From assembly GCF_030159955.1 (NCBI RefSeq), contig NZ_BSNK01000001.1, positions 1,488,001 to 1,552,000 of the forward strand: 64,000 nucleotides of DNA, given 5' to 3'. Each line of letters begins with the position of its first letter. Position 1 is the stretch's first letter. The notes beneath the pieces are model-generated. The model was not told where the DNA came from. It saw nothing but the letters and a program-made list of their open reading frames with translations, and did no database searches. The stretch comes from Algimonas ampicilliniresistens (GTDB taxonomy: Bacteria; Pseudomonadota; Alphaproteobacteria; Caulobacterales; Maricaulaceae). Both the position numbers and the translations under genes were made by a program. Of the stretch, positions 27,900 to 36,839 are shown piece after piece.

Positions 27900-29233
27900 G
27901 GCCAACTCGCCGCGTCACTATGTAATCGTCTGGCAGGAATAGACCAACCCATCGCTTGGTCCGCGGGGAAGCGGATCCGCCGCGCAGGCCCCCAGTCCGT
28001 CTGCTCTAAGTCTGTAGATAAATCGCTCTCGGCCAAAGGCTTGAATGCGGATCCATCATTGTCTGCGGGTACAGACGCCAGCAGTGCGGACGTCCGCGCC
28101 AGAGAAAGGCGAGCCGTCAGAACGGCGCCAATCTTAGTACGAATCCGAATGGCTCGTAGCACCGTCGCCGTCATCAAGTACCCTGTCGCAAAATCTAGGG
28201 CCTGAACGGGTAACGGAACGGGTCGGTCTGCGCCCTTCCAATCCATCCCGTGATGCGCGATGCCGCTGCTCATCTGCACCAGACTGTCAAAGCCGCGCCT
28301 GTGCGACCACGGCCCTGTCCAACCATAAGCGTTCAGAGCAATATCTATGACCTCTGGATTCGTCGCACGCCTTATGTCTTCGCCCAGTCCCAGCGTCTCG
28401 AGCGCGCCGTTGCGGTAGCCATGCACGAACACATCCGCCTGACTGAGCAACTCAAGAAAACAGTCTCTGCCCGGCTCGGTTTTTAGATCGAGGGTCGAGA
28501 GCCGTTTGCCCGGCGTGACTTCCATTTCGACCAATGGTTCTGACCATCCCGGCGGGTCAATTCGCAGCACATCCGCGCCAAATCCGGCGAGTGTTCGCGT
28601 GCAGACAGGCCCTGCCAGCACACGCGTCAAATCTAAAACTTTAAGGCCAGCGAGCAGACGATCTGGCGGGCCCGGAGACCAAACCGCATCGGCTTTTCCA
28701 GACTGAGACCAAGTGATCAGAGGCTCGGCATTGACCGCTCGACCTTGTGGGTGGGCACGCCAATCGGTGAGACTCATCAGGCGCGCGGCACAGCCATTTT
28801 CTTTGACGATTGCGGCCTCCAGAGCTTCTGCGTCCCAACCTGCCACGGCAGCTTCGACCGTCTCTCGACCCGCCGCCACGCCGAGCGCTCGCAAAGCGGC
28901 CGCCTTGTGGTGCGGGACGTTTGTATGCAGTCGAATAAAACCGTCACGTGCTTGGTAAATGCCCGCTAGATCATCCCAGACAGGCGGCAGTGCCCAGCCC
29001 TGCGGTTGGATGGTCAGATCACACCAGAGCGAGGCCAAACGACGGTCAATGACGACAGGATCATCACGACCGCTTAAGGACGCGAGTTCTGAACAGACCG
29101 TCCCAACGGAGGCGACAGCCAGATCAGAAACAGCGAAGGCCGAAGGCCAACTACCCTGGCCACGTTCAGAAAAACCTGTGCTCTGCAGCCCAGCGTCGTT
29201 CAGCGCCTCTGCGACTTGCGCCCGGATCGTCAC
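27896..29233 (-). CDS. CaiB/BaiF family III CoA-transferase, two-domain
   Basis: A 445-residue protein. The C-terminal half is a clear family III CoA-transferase: GLKVLDLTRVLAGPVCTRTLAGFGADVLRID, then NAYGWTGPWSHRRGFDSLVQMSSG, and LDFATGYLMTA, where the aspartate aligns with the catalytic Asp of formyl-CoA transferase. The N-terminal ~190 residues look like a degenerate partial copy without those motifs. The start is a GTG immediately after the lon stop (TAA then GTG, zero spacing), so it is probably translated from the lon mRNA. The CoA substrate cannot be told. Confidence 0.85.
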   Translation of the reverse strand: MTIRAQVAEALNDAGLQSTGFSERGQGSWPSAFAVSDLAVASVGTVCSELASLSGRDDPVVIDRRLASLWCDLTIQPQGWALPPVWDDLAGIYQARDGFIRLHTNVPHHKAAALRALGVAAGRETVEAAVAGWDAEALEAAIVKENGCAARLMSLTDWRAHPQGRAVNAEPLITWSQSGKADAVWSPGPPDRLLAGLKVLDLTRVLAGPVCTRTLAGFGADVLRIDPPGWSEPLVEMEVTPGKRLSTLDLKTEPGRDCFLELLSQADVFVHGYRNGALETLGLGEDIRRATNPEVIDIALNAYGWTGPWSHRRGFDSLVQMSSGIAHHGMDWKGADRPVPLPVQALDFATGYLMTATVLRAIRIRTKIGAVLTARLSLARTSALLASVPADNDGSAFKPLAESDLSTDLEQTDWGPARRIRFPADQAMGWSIPARRLHSDAASWP

Positions 29234-31624
29234 TTAGTGAGCTTGAGCCCCTGGTTCGATTGAAGGCGATCCGCCGAGTAAGATTCCAGACAGTTGTGCC
29301 GCATCATCCTCAGTCCAGTCGATGGCTTCAGGCGCGCGAGTGAGTGCATGTTCGAGCACATCATCGACGGACCCAACAGGAATGATGCGGAGCTCATTTT
29401 TCACATTATCCGGAATTTCAGCGAGATCTTTTTCGTTCTCATCCGGGATCAGCACGGTGCGGACGCCGCCGCGCAGGGCGGCGAGTAATTTTTCCTTCAA
29501 TCCACCGATGGGCAAAACGCGACCGCGCAGCGTGACTTCGCCCGTCATGGCGACATCGGACCGAACAGGGATGCCCGTCAGCACGGAGACCATCGCTGTC
29601 ACCATCGCGATACCGGCGCTAGGCCCATCTTTAGGCGTTGCGCCTTCCGGCACGTGTACGTGAATATCACGGGAACGGAACTCGCGCGGATTGATGCCAA
29701 ATTCAGGCGCGCGCGCCTGCACATAGCTGTTCGCCGCAGAAATGGATTCTTTCATCACGTCTTTGAGGTTGCCCGTGACCGTCATTTTACCGCGTCCTGA
29801 CATGGACACGGCTTCGATTGTCAGCAAATCACCGCCGACCGATGTCCAGGCCAGACCTGTGACAACGCCAATTTGATCTTCTGTATCTGTGCGGCCGAAA
29901 CGGTGTTTCTTCACACCGAGAAATTCGCCAATATTGTCAGGCGTGACGGCCACAGTTTTCGTTTCGTCCTTGATGATCAGGGTCAGAGCTTTCCGGGCCA
30001 GACGCGCAATCTCGCGCTTGAGCGAGCGAACACCAGCCTCTCGCGTATAATAGCGGATGATCTCGCGCACTGAATCGTCGGACACGGAGAACTCTTCCGC
30101 CTTCAGACCATTTTCTTTGACCTGTTCAGGGATTAGGTGGCGACGGGCGATTTCGACCTTTTCATCCTCTGTGTAACCCGGAATGCGGATCACTTCCATG
30201 CGGTCGAGAAGCGGCTGCGGCATGTTCAAACTGTTGGCTGTCGTAATAAACATCACGTCAGACAGATCGTAATCTACGTCGAGATAGTGGTCGTTAAACG
30301 TATCGTTCTGCTCAGGATCAAGCACTTCCAAAAGCGCTGCAGACGGGTCACCGCGATGGTCGCTGCCCATCTTGTCGATCTCATCGAACAGGAACAGCGG
30401 ATTGACATATTTCGACTTCTTCATCGACTGGATGACCCGGCCCGGCATGGAGCCAATATAAGTGCGGCGATGACCGCGAATCTCAGATTCGTCGCGAACG
30501 CCACCTAATGAAACGCGCACAAATTCCCGCCCCGTGGCTTTGGCCACAGATTTGCCAAGTGAGGTTTTACCGACGCCCGGTGGTCCCACGAGACATAGGA
30601 TAGGCCCCTTCACTTTCTTCGTGCGGGTCTGCACGGCGAGATGTTCGATGATGCGCTCTTTGACCTTGTCGAGACCGTAGTGATCCTCGTCCAAAATCGC
30701 TTGCGCCTTGGCGAGATCACGCTGAACGCGCTTTTTCTTTCCCCACGGCACGGACAACATCCAGTCGATATAATTGCGCGAGACGTTGGCTTCCGCGCTC
30801 ATCGGACTCATCTGTTTGAGCTTCTTAATCTCGGAAGTGAGTTTCGTACGGGCTTCTTTCGTCAGCTTGGTCTTTTCAACCTTCTCAGTCAGGTCTGCGA
30901 TCTCATCGACCTCGTCATCGCCGAGCTCGTTCTTGATCGCCTTCATCTGCTCATTAAGGTAATATTCTCGTTGCGTTTTTTCCATCTGGCGTTTGACGCG
31001 GCTGCGGATCTTCTTCTCAACTTTGAGGACAGAAGTTTCACCGCCAATAACATCCATAATTCGGGCTAATCGGTCGGCCGGGTCAGCCATTTCCAACAAG
31101 TCCTGCTTTGTCTGCAGATCGGCGCCGAGATGTACGGCAACTGTGTCGGCCAGTTTGGACGCGTCATTCGTATCGACGACCGAACTCACCACCTCATCGG
31201 CGATACGGTTATTGACCTTTCCGAAGTCGGCAAACGCCTCACGGACATCTTTTGCTAATACCCGGGATTTTGCTTTATCGCCCGCAGCCTCGACCATCTC
31301 GATCTCGGCTTCCATAAAACCATCACGCTCGCCCAATGCTAGTAATTGCGCGCGCGATTGACCCTCAACCAGCACACGAACCGTGCCGTCAGGCAATTTC
31401 AGCAACTGCATAATTTTGGCGATACAGCCATAGGCGAACAAATCTTCGCCCGTCGGTTCATCGGTAGAGGAATCGCGTTGGGTCAGCAGGAATATCTGCT
31501 TGTCCGCCCGCATCACCTCTTCCAGCGCCTTGATCGACTTATCTCGACCCACGAAAAGGGGGACGACCATGTGCGGAAACACAACTATGTCGCGGAGTGG
31601 GAGAACGGGCAATGTTTGCGTCAT
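29234..31624 (-). CDS. lon: ATP-dependent protease Lon
   Basis: AAA+ serine protease that degrades misfolded and regulatory proteins; in Caulobacter relatives it degrades CcrM and DnaA. The 796-residue protein has the N-terminal LON domain (about 1-200), a coiled coil, Walker A GPPGVGKTS (347-355), Walker B LFLFDEIDKM, and the protease domain with Ser669 in PKDGPSAG and Lys712 in GGLKEKLL. It sits downstream of clpX behind a terminator and has its own heat-shock-like promoter. The CcrM gene is in this window, so enzyme and likely substrate are genomic neighbours by about 29 kb. Confidence 0.98.
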   Translation of the reverse strand: MTQTLPVLPLRDIVVFPHMVVPLFVGRDKSIKALEEVMRADKQIFLLTQRDSSTDEPTGEDLFAYGCIAKIMQLLKLPDGTVRVLVEGQSRAQLLALGERDGFMEAEIEMVEAAGDKAKSRVLAKDVREAFADFGKVNNRIADEVVSSVVDTNDASKLADTVAVHLGADLQTKQDLLEMADPADRLARIMDVIGGETSVLKVEKKIRSRVKRQMEKTQREYYLNEQMKAIKNELGDDEVDEIADLTEKVEKTKLTKEARTKLTSEIKKLKQMSPMSAEANVSRNYIDWMLSVPWGKKKRVQRDLAKAQAILDEDHYGLDKVKERIIEHLAVQTRTKKVKGPILCLVGPPGVGKTSLGKSVAKATGREFVRVSLGGVRDESEIRGHRRTYIGSMPGRVIQSMKKSKYVNPLFLFDEIDKMGSDHRGDPSAALLEVLDPEQNDTFNDHYLDVDYDLSDVMFITTANSLNMPQPLLDRMEVIRIPGYTEDEKVEIARRHLIPEQVKENGLKAEEFSVSDDSVREIIRYYTREAGVRSLKREIARLARKALTLIIKDETKTVAVTPDNIGEFLGVKKHRFGRTDTEDQIGVVTGLAWTSVGGDLLTIEAVSMSGRGKMTVTGNLKDVMKESISAANSYVQARAPEFGINPREFRSRDIHVHVPEGATPKDGPSAGIAMVTAMVSVLTGIPVRSDVAMTGEVTLRGRVLPIGGLKEKLLAALRGGVRTVLIPDENEKDLAEIPDNVKNELRIIPVGSVDDVLEHALTRAPEAIDWTEDDAAQLSGILLGGSPSIEPGAQAH

Positions 31625-31658
31625 GAACGAGTAAGCCTCTTATACATTCGGTCAAAGC

Positions 31659-31688
31659 TAAGTGGGAGACGTGCGGTCCGAGTGCAAG
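31659..31688 (-). promoter_or_regulatory. Possible heat-shock (sigma-32 type) promoter of lon
   Basis: Minus strand CTTGCAC (31688-31682) is followed after 14 bases by TCCCACTT, resembling the RpoH consensus CTTGAAA with CCCCATNT. It lies 35 bases before the lon start, where heat-shock control is expected. Confidence 0.4.
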
Positions 31689-31734
31689 ACCACGAGTCAG
31701 GATAGGCGCTGCGATAACAGCCAATAAAACCAAC

Positions 31735-31758
31735 AAAAAAGCCGCCCAAAGGCGGCCT
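31735..31758 (-). terminator. Rho-independent terminator after clpX
   Basis: Minus strand GCCGCC, loop TTTG, GGCGGC followed by six T. It lies 24 bases after the clpX stop and separates clpX from lon. Confidence 0.88.
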
Positions 31759-31781
31759 TTCTATATTCAAACCCAGCGAAA

Positions 31782-33053
31782 TTAACCCGCCTTCTCAGCA
31801 GGCGCTTCTGCATAAATCAGCAGCGGTTTAACCTCGCCGTCACCTTCGACGACATCGGCATTGATGACCACTTCACCTACACCCTCATAGGACGGTAAAT
31901 CATACATAGAATCTAGCAAGATACCTTCCATGATCGATCTGAGACCGCGCGCGCCGGTTTTACGAGCCAAGGCTCTTTTAGCGACCGCTTGAAGCGCGTC
32001 CTCAGTGAAGGTCAATTTGACGTCTTCCATGGCGAACAACGTTTCATACTGCTTGACCAAAGCGTTCTTAGGCTCCGTCAGGATCGTGATGAGCGCGTCT
32101 TCGTCTAGGTCCGTCAGAGTAGCAATTACAGGCAAGCGACCAATGAATTCAGGGATCAAACCAAATTTCTGCAAATCTTCGGGTTGAACACCGCGCAAAA
32201 TGGCACCGACCGTCCGGCTATCCTCATCCTTAACCCGGCCGCCAAAGCCGATGCTGGCTTGATCACCGCGGTTAGCGATTACTTTATGCAAACCTGCAAA
32301 GGCCCCGCCGACGACGAACAGAATGTTTGTGGTGTCGACCTGAAGGAATTCCTGCTGCGGATGTTTGCGACCGCCCTGCGGCGGCACAGAAGCGACTGTG
32401 CCCTCCATAATCTTTAGCAAAGCCTGCTGCACGCCTTCGCCCGAAACATCGCGCGTGATCGATGGGTTGTCGGATTTACGAGAAATTTTGTCGACTTCAT
32501 CGATATAGACGATGCCGCGTTGAGCGCGTTCAACATTATAGTCGGCGCTTTGCAGCAATTTCAGAATGATGTTCTCAACATCTTCACCGACATAGCCAGC
32601 TTCTGTCAGTGTCGTGGCGTCAGCCATCGTGAACGGCACATCGAGAATGCGGGCAAGCGTTTGAGCTAGAAGCGTTTTACCGCAACCCGTCGGACCCACC
32701 AAAAGAATATTCGACTTGGCCAATTCCACTTCGGGATTGGTCGCGGCGTGATTCAGGCGTTTATAGTGGTTGTGCACAGCGACAGAGAGGACGCGTTTCG
32801 CGTATTCTTGGCCAATGACGTAGTCGTTGAGCGTATCGCAGATTTCCTGCGGCGTCGGCACACCTTCTTGACCTTTGGAGAGAGAGGATTTCCCCTCTTC
32901 CTTGATAATATCCATGCAGAGTTCGACACATTCGTCGCAGATGAACACGGTCGGACCCGCAATCAGCTTTCGGACCTCATGCTGGCTCTTGCCGCAGAAG
33001 GAGCAATAGAGCGTGTTTTTGCTCTCTGTCGTCGTCGTCTTGCTCATACTCAA
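31782..33053 (-). CDS. clpX: ATP-dependent Clp protease unfoldase ClpX
   Basis: Hexameric AAA+ unfoldase that feeds substrates to ClpP; in related bacteria ClpXP removes CtrA in the cell cycle. The 423-residue protein has the N-terminal C4 zinc-binding domain (Cys17, Cys20, Cys39, Cys42), Walker A GPTGCGKT (119-126), Walker [11 protein letters not shown], and pore and sensor segments. It is separated from clpP by about 200 bases, so it may have its own promoter; TTGCAC near 33194-33199 followed 17 bases later by TCGTAT is a weak candidate. Confidence 0.98.
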   Translation of the reverse strand: MSMSKTTTTESKNTLYCSFCGKSQHEVRKLIAGPTVFICDECVELCMDIIKEEGKSSLSKGQEGVPTPQEICDTLNDYVIGQEYAKRVLSVAVHNHYKRLNHAATNPEVELAKSNILLVGPTGCGKTLLAQTLARILDVPFTMADATTLTEAGYVGEDVENIILKLLQSADYNVERAQRGIVYIDEVDKISRKSDNPSITRDVSGEGVQQALLKIMEGTVASVPPQGGRKHPQQEFLQVDTTNILFVVGGAFAGLHKVIANRGDQASIGFGGRVKDEDSRTVGAILRGVQPEDLQKFGLIPEFIGRLPVIATLTDLDEDALITILTEPKNALVKQYETLFAMEDVKLTFTEDALQAVAKRALARKTGARGLRSIMEGILLDSMYDLPSYEGVGEVVINADVVEGDGEVKPLLIYAEAPAEKAG

Positions 33054-33254
33054 TCTTGTCCCAATACGACTTACGCCGACCAGACCCCCTGCAATCCGAG
33101 TGCCGACATTACAGTCGACTTCGGCTCTTTATGACTGCATTATGTAAACACGGCCTTTCGAATCTCCATACGACACCGATATTCAGGCCTGTGCAAGCCT
33201 GATTGTCGGTTCACCCACGCCAAAAAGGCGTGAGCTTAAACTGTATTATGAGAC

Positions 33255-33884
33255 TTATGCGTCTTCGCCGCGTTTGACGTATACATGATCGACGATGCCA
33301 AAATCCTTAGCTTCTTCAGCGGTCATGAAGTGATCGCGGTCGAGTGTCTTCTCAATTGTCGCGTATTTTTTGCCCGTATGCTTGACGTAAATTTCATTGA
33401 GACGCTTCTTCATAGCGAGGATATCCTGCGCATGACGTTCAATATCGGATGCCTGACCGCGGAAACCGCCTGACGGCTGATGAACCATGATACGGGCATT
33501 GGGCAGAGCGACGCGCATATCCGGATCGCCAGCGCAGAGCAGTAACGACCCCATAGACGCCGCTTGGCCGATGCAAACTGTACTCACGGGGCAGCGGATA
33601 TACTGCATGGTATCGTAAATCGCCATGCCTGCCGTCACAACGCCGCCGGGCGAGTTAATATACATGCTGATCTCTTTCTTCGGGTTCTCGGACTCAAGAA
33701 ACAGGAGCTGAGCACAGATAGACGCGGACATATTGTCCTCAACTGGGCCTGTCAGAAAGATGATACGGTCGCGCAACAAGCGCGAGTAGATGTCAAAAGC
33801 GCGCTCACCGCGCGATGATTGCTCGACTACGGTCGGAATCAGATAATTGGTGACAGAGTTCAGCTTCTCGATCGGATCGTACAT
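33255..33884 (-). CDS. clpP: ATP-dependent Clp protease proteolytic subunit ClpP
   Basis: Self-compartmentalised serine protease that works with ClpX. The 209-residue sequence has the catalytic triad Ser110 (GQAASMGS), His135 (MVHQPSGG) and Asp184 (LDRDHF), and a short N-terminal propeptide region. It lies between tig and clpX in the standard order. A sigma-70-like promoter is seen upstream at 33941-33969. Confidence 0.98.
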   Translation of the reverse strand: MYDPIEKLNSVTNYLIPTVVEQSSRGERAFDIYSRLLRDRIIFLTGPVEDNMSASICAQLLFLESENPKKEISMYINSPGGVVTAGMAIYDTMQYIRCPVSTVCIGQAASMGSLLLCAGDPDMRVALPNARIMVHQPSGGFRGQASDIERHAQDILAMKKRLNEIYVKHTGKKYATIEKTLDRDHFMTAEEAKDFGIVDHVYVKRGEDA

Positions 33885-33940
33885 TCAGGGGACTTTCGGT
33901 CTGTGGTCTTCCGGCAGGACGCCAGAAAGATGTTTTAATC

Positions 33941-33969
33941 TATATTGCGATGCGCGGGCCAAGGCGCAA
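33941..33969 (-). promoter_or_regulatory. Possible clpP promoter
   Basis: Minus strand TTGCGC (33969-33964) and AATATA (33946-33941) with a 17-base spacer, about 57 bases before the clpP start and downstream of the tig terminator. Confidence 0.4.
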
Positions 33970-34030
33970 GGGCTGGCCTCCGCTCCATTCCCTATCCGAT
34001 TCAGAAGTTAAGGACCGCCTATCACATATG

Positions 34031-34056
34031 AAAAAGCCCGGCGCGATGGCCGGGCT
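34031..34056 (-). terminator. Rho-independent terminator after tig
   Basis: Minus strand AGCCCGGC, loop CATCGC, GCCGGGCT followed by TTTT. It begins 24 bases after the tig stop. Confidence 0.88.
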
Positions 34057-34079
34057 CGATCATAAGGATGTCCGAAGCT

Positions 34080-35420
34080 CTAGAGCATTGGATCCTCTTC
34101 GAAGAGTTTCTCACGGTCGACCTTCTTGTCTTTGACCGTGGCTTTTTCAGTGATCAAAGCGACCACTTTTTCTTCGTAGATAGGCGCACGGAGTTGCGCC
34201 AACGCTTGTGGGTTCTTCTGATAGAACTCAATGACTTGCTGCTCTTGTCCTGGGTAGCGACGCGCTTCAGCGATCAGAGCACCCTGCAGTTCTTCATTGG
34301 AGATATCGATTGTCTCTTTCTGGCCCATTTCAGCCAAAACAAGACCGAGGCGAACGCGACGCTGCGCGATTTTGCGATAGTCTGCTTCGAGTTCTTCGTC
34401 TGACTTAGCGGCGTCATCGTCATCCAGCTGACCGGCTTCTTTTTCGGCCTTCACCTGGTTCCAGATGTTTTCAAACTCAGTTTCAACCATGCCTTTAGGC
34501 AGTTCAAACTCATGCTTGCTGTCCAGCTCGTCCAGGATAGAGCGCTTAAGCTTCATCCGGCTCTGCCCTTCAAGCTCTGATTCGAGTTGTTCCCGAACGG
34601 CGGTCTTGAGCGCTTCGAGATCATCCATGCCGAATTTCTTCGCGAATTCATCATCGATCTTAGCTTCGGTCTCGCCTTGAACTTCGTGGACCTTGGTCTT
34701 GAAGATGGCTTCTTTGCCAGCCAACTCAGACGCTTGGTAATCTTCGGGGAAGGTTACGGTGACGTCTTTGTCATCGCCCGCCTTCACACCGATTAGCTCG
34801 TCTTCAAAGCCCGGAATGAATGTACCAGAGCCGATAACCAGCTGGTGGCCTTCCATGGCCCCGCCTTCAAACTCTTCACCGTCAATAGACCCGACGAAGT
34901 CGATCAGAACCGCATCGCCCTTTTTGGCTTTCGCAGTCTTGGCCTTCTTCTTGTAGGATTTCTGACTTGCGCCCAATTCCTTCAAACGCTCATCGACGAT
35001 TTCCTCGTCGAGCTCAGTGACCAAGCGTGTGAACTTCAAAGTCGTAGGATCAACGGCTTCAAATTCAGGAATGCTCTCAACCGTCATATTGTATTCGAGG
35101 TCGGCATTACCGTTAGTGACATCTTCGCCATTCGCACGCAGGTCGATTTGCGGCTGACCGGCTGGGCGTAGATTATTATCATTGATCGCTTGTTGGCTGC
35201 TCTCATTGAGAACTTCTTCCACCACATCTTTCATGATGGACTGGCCAAACATCTTACGGATGTGCGCTGCTGGTACTTTGCCAGGGCGGAAACCCTTCAA
35301 AGAGACCTGCGGCTGCATTTCCTTGATCTTGGCGTCTAGCTTTTCTTCGAGCGCCTCTTTTTTGACCGTGACCTGGTATTTCCGGGTCAGGCCATCGGCT
35401 TCAAGTTCCTTGATATCCAT
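34080..35420 (-). CDS. tig: Trigger factor
   Basis: Ribosome-associated chaperone with peptidyl-prolyl isomerase activity. The 446-residue protein has the ribosome-binding domain with the signature GFRPGKVPAAHIRKMFG (about residues 44-60), the FKBP-like PPIase domain (KKGDAVLIDFVGSIDGEEFEGG onward, about 165-245) and the C-terminal helical chaperone arms. The tail is charged (KDKKVDREKLFEEDPML). First gene of the tig-clpP-clpX-lon block; the leader carries two adjacent hairpins. Confidence 0.97.
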   Translation of the reverse strand: MDIKELEADGLTRKYQVTVKKEALEEKLDAKIKEMQPQVSLKGFRPGKVPAAHIRKMFGQSIMKDVVEEVLNESSQQAINDNNLRPAGQPQIDLRANGEDVTNGNADLEYNMTVESIPEFEAVDPTTLKFTRLVTELDEEIVDERLKELGASQKSYKKKAKTAKAKKGDAVLIDFVGSIDGEEFEGGAMEGHQLVIGSGTFIPGFEDELIGVKAGDDKDVTVTFPEDYQASELAGKEAIFKTKVHEVQGETEAKIDDEFAKKFGMDDLEALKTAVREQLESELEGQSRMKLKRSILDELDSKHEFELPKGMVETEFENIWNQVKAEKEAGQLDDDDAAKSDEELEADYRKIAQRRVRLGLVLAEMGQKETIDISNEELQGALIAEARRYPGQEQQVIEFYQKNPQALAQLRAPIYEEKVVALITEKATVKDKKVDREKLFEEDPML

Positions 35421-35522
35421 AGGTCTTCTCTGACTAGTCTTAAGGCATTACGAGCGCGTCCGGTCGACACCGGGAGATATTCTCCGATCTGTCTGGGGCG
35501 AGCTCATTCTAAAGTTCGCGGC

Positions 35523-35551
35523 GCTATGCCACGCGCGGCTCAGGGATTCAA
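35523..35551 (-). promoter_or_regulatory. Possible tig promoter
   Basis: Minus strand TTGAAT (35551-35546) and CATAGC (35528-35523) with a 17-base spacer, about 100 bases upstream of tig. The -35 is part of a GAATC site, the same arrangement as in the mraZ region. The rest of the 235-base gap holds two hairpins near 35460-35485 and a plus-strand TTGACT at 35604-35609 that could serve the divergent gene. Confidence 0.35.
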
Positions 35552-35655
35552 CAATCAAGCCATGTCTAATTTCAGCAGCACTCAATAGTCGATTCCTGTC
35601 AATTTGACTATAGTTTGCCAAGACAGACTTAACCCTAATCGCGCATAGACCCCTT

Positions 35656-36192
35656 ATGATGGATCCGAGCTGGCTTCTTTACCTCGGCATCTTCCTTGGC
35701 CCATTTGTCCAAGAAGATGCTGCCGTTATCGCTGCTGCGACTCTATCAGCCGCAGACGCTGACCATTTTCCTGTGATTTTCTTTGTCATACTGAGCGGGC
35801 TATTTCTGTCTGACATCTGGAAATATTGGATTGGACGGGCGGCGCATACATCTACCCGCGCGCGCGCTTATGCCGAGAGGGAACATGTCATGGAATTTCG
35901 CGGCAAGGTGAAGCGCAACCTTATCATCACACTGTTGACGGCCCGATTCTTGCCACTCGCGCGCGTTCCGGTCTATGTGGCTTGTGGCTACTTCAAGGTC
36001 AGTTACCCTAGGTTCTGCGCCGTCATCTTTGCGACCGCCCTACTCTATTGCACAGTCATCTTCGCGTTGTGCCACGGCCTCGGAGAACTGTTTGGCGACC
36101 GAATCGAATATATCATGACATCGCTGGCGGTTATTGTGATCGCACTGGCCGCTATAACTTTTGGGATCCGTCGTAACTGGCAAAAAAACTAG
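35656..36192 (+). CDS. DedA/SNARE-associated (VTT-domain) membrane protein
   Basis: A 178-residue membrane protein with four to five hydrophobic segments. The N-terminal GIFLGPFVQEDAAVIAAATLSA and the internal RFLPLARVPVYVACGYFKVSYPRF match the DedA pattern, with the conserved R and P in the second re-entrant half. DedA proteins help move lipids such as undecaprenyl phosphate across the inner membrane. The ATG at 35659 is an alternative start. It is convergent with the Mla-type lipid transport operon, and the two stop codons share CTAG. Confidence 0.8.
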   Translation: MMDPSWLLYLGIFLGPFVQEDAAVIAAATLSAADADHFPVIFFVILSGLFLSDIWKYWIGRAAHTSTRARAYAEREHVMEFRGKVKRNLIITLLTARFLPLARVPVYVACGYFKVSYPRFCAVIFATALLYCTVIFALCHGLGELFGDRIEYIMTSLAVIVIALAAITFGIRRNWQKN

Positions 36193-36839
36193 GGCGCCTT
36201 TGCTGATGCCATAGCGACAGCTTCTTCGATCAAGCCCTGTTTATCCGCTTTGATAATCCAAGCGACGATATCTTTCATGGCGAGATCATTCGCCTTTTCA
36301 ATAGCCTCGACAATGGACGAGACTCGCGCAGCATCGGCACGAACCTCGTGCCGGGTCGTATAGGTGCTAATTAGCCGACGATCCGTCGCGTTCGCCAAAC
36401 TGGCCGTGTAGCGAACGATAGCCAGCGGAGCACTCGCCTCACCCCGATCGAACTGGGCTTCGAAATTCTTGATCGTGATATGTACACGCGTATCCGTTCG
36501 AGTGCCGGATTGCGGCAACACGCCGATGATAGAGGCTTCGCGAGACAGAGCGTCGACCAACGACTCCTGTAACATGGTCGGCGTCCCTTCGGGCCACTTG
36601 GCCTGTGCCGCCGTCGATAAGCGACGACCATCCGGCGACACAACAATAGACCGCGTATTGAAGATGCTGGTCGCAGAGGGACGGTCGACGCGAATGACCC
36701 GTGCCCCTGGATCAGGTTGAACACTGTCGCCTGACAGAGACAGGCGGTAGACAATTTCGGCAGGAGCCGGATCCGGAATGATAGAGCAACCCGTCACCAA
36801 TGTGGCGGCGGCGAGTGCAAGGGCTGCGTTTCGAATCAT
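36189..36839 (-). CDS. ABC-type transport auxiliary lipoprotein (PqiC/MlaB-partner type)
   Basis: A 216-residue lipoprotein with lipobox LVTGC (Cys18). The mature region YRLSLSGDSV...VIRVDRPSATSIFNTRSIVVSPDGRRLSTAAQAKWPEGTPTMLQESLV matches the ABC-type transport auxiliary component family that accompanies MCE systems and is thought to sit in the outer membrane or periplasm. Last gene of the four-gene MCE operon, overlapping the MCE gene by four bases; its stop overlaps the convergent DedA-like gene. Confidence 0.88.
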   Translation of the reverse strand: MIRNAALALAAATLVTGCSIIPDPAPAEIVYRLSLSGDSVQPDPGARVIRVDRPSATSIFNTRSIVVSPDGRRLSTAAQAKWPEGTPTMLQESLVDALSREASIIGVLPQSGTRTDTRVHITIKNFEAQFDRGEASAPLAIVRYTASLANATDRRLISTYTTRHEVRADAARVSSIVEAIEKANDLAMKDIVAWIIKADKQGLIEEAVAMASAKAP

